In this document: piece by piece, positions 15,169 to 15,267 of the stretch
Numbering within the stretch: position 1 is the stretch's first letter
How the letters are laid out: every line of letters starts with the position of its first letter
Assembly: GCA_026770575.1 (NCBI GenBank)
Contig: MU657275.1
Location: forward strand, 89,489 to 104,755
Source: Pelagophyceae sp. CCMP2097
Lineage: Eukaryota > Sar > Pelagophyceae
DNA: 15,267 bases
Direction: 5' to 3'
Notes under the pieces: generated by a model
Database searches by the model: none
What the model was told of the DNA's origin: nothing
The model's input: only the letters and a program-made list of their open reading frames with translations
Translations under genes and position numbers: made by a program

Positions 15169-15219
15169 ATCGGACCCATCTTCAGTGGGCGGCTCCAGGC
15201 CGCCCGTCCGATGGGCCCT
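15169..15219. repeat. Two-part hairpin
   Basis: GGGCGGC (15187-15193) and GCCGCCC (15199-15205) pair across a 5-nt loop. Outside them, GGACCCATC (15172-15180) pairs with GATGGGCC (15210-15217) with one bulge. It lies just before the tRNA-like B box at the window end. Confidence 0.6.
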
Positions 15220-15227
15220 CCAGTTCA

Positions 15228-15267
15228 AATGTCTTGCATGAGGTCGCGGGTTCGAGCCTGCTCGTTC
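15228..15267 (+). repeat. tRNA-like 3' half with B box, at window edge
   Basis: GTCTTGCATGAGGTCGCGGG followed by TTCGAGCCTGC has the order anticodon loop, variable loop and T arm, with B box GGTTCGAGCC. It resembles the second half of a tRNA, possibly Ala(UGC), but the D arm and a matching acceptor strand are not found upstream and the window ends before the 3' end. It shares GGTCGCGGGTTCGA with the B-box repeat family, so a repeat fragment is the more likely reading. Confidence 0.4.

Overview
The window looks like nuclear DNA of a eukaryotic microbe, most likely a unicellular alga (pelagophyte, haptophyte or dinoflagellate type). This is inference from four observations. The only certain RNA gene is an elongator tRNA-Met of eukaryotic form with no encoded CCA. 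The only convincing protein gene encodes an Arg-rich N-terminal presequence followed by NTAWAFA-type helical repeats, the organelle RNA-binding class (HPR/OPR/FASTK-like) that is expanded in such algae. Many short repeats carry a Pol III B box (GGTTCGAATCC). Nothing resembles a bacterial operon.

Layout. 1-630: minus-strand coding-like remnant, possibly retroelement gag, with a frameshift. 631-1455: no gene; a small (GTTTCGG)4 array. 1456-1713: three copies of a 20-nt motif forming two hairpins. 1930-2370: three diverged ~160-bp GC-rich tandem repeats. 2371-3050: nothing supported. 3051-3492: 156-bp tandem repeats. 3493-4847: nothing supported. 4848-5084: weak minus-strand candidate exon. 5085-7116: only unsupported open frames and minor repeats. 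7117-7808: a pair of perfect 19-nt inverted repeats and a perfect 17-bp hairpin. 7809-8900 and 11960-12826: two loci of one B-box repeat family (tRNA-related, SINE-like). 8932-8971: a TATA-like sequence inside an inverted repeat. 9341-10212: minisatellite, an all-GC hairpin and a GAATCGATTC-rich AT island. 10304-10640: element with 63-nt terminal inverted repeats. 11355-11832: foldback element with ~200-nt arms whose right end abuts the tRNA-Met gene (11831-11903). 13209-14500: the helical-repeat gene, frameshifted near 14280. 14497-14942: two GGGGCCCC palindromic inserts flanking a coding-like fragment. 15169-15267: a hairpin and a tRNA-like B box at the window edge.

The genes do not form a pathway. 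The picture is a repeat-dense region in which small non-autonomous elements sit next to, and apparently break, the few genes present. All similarity statements were made by eye; no database search was possible.
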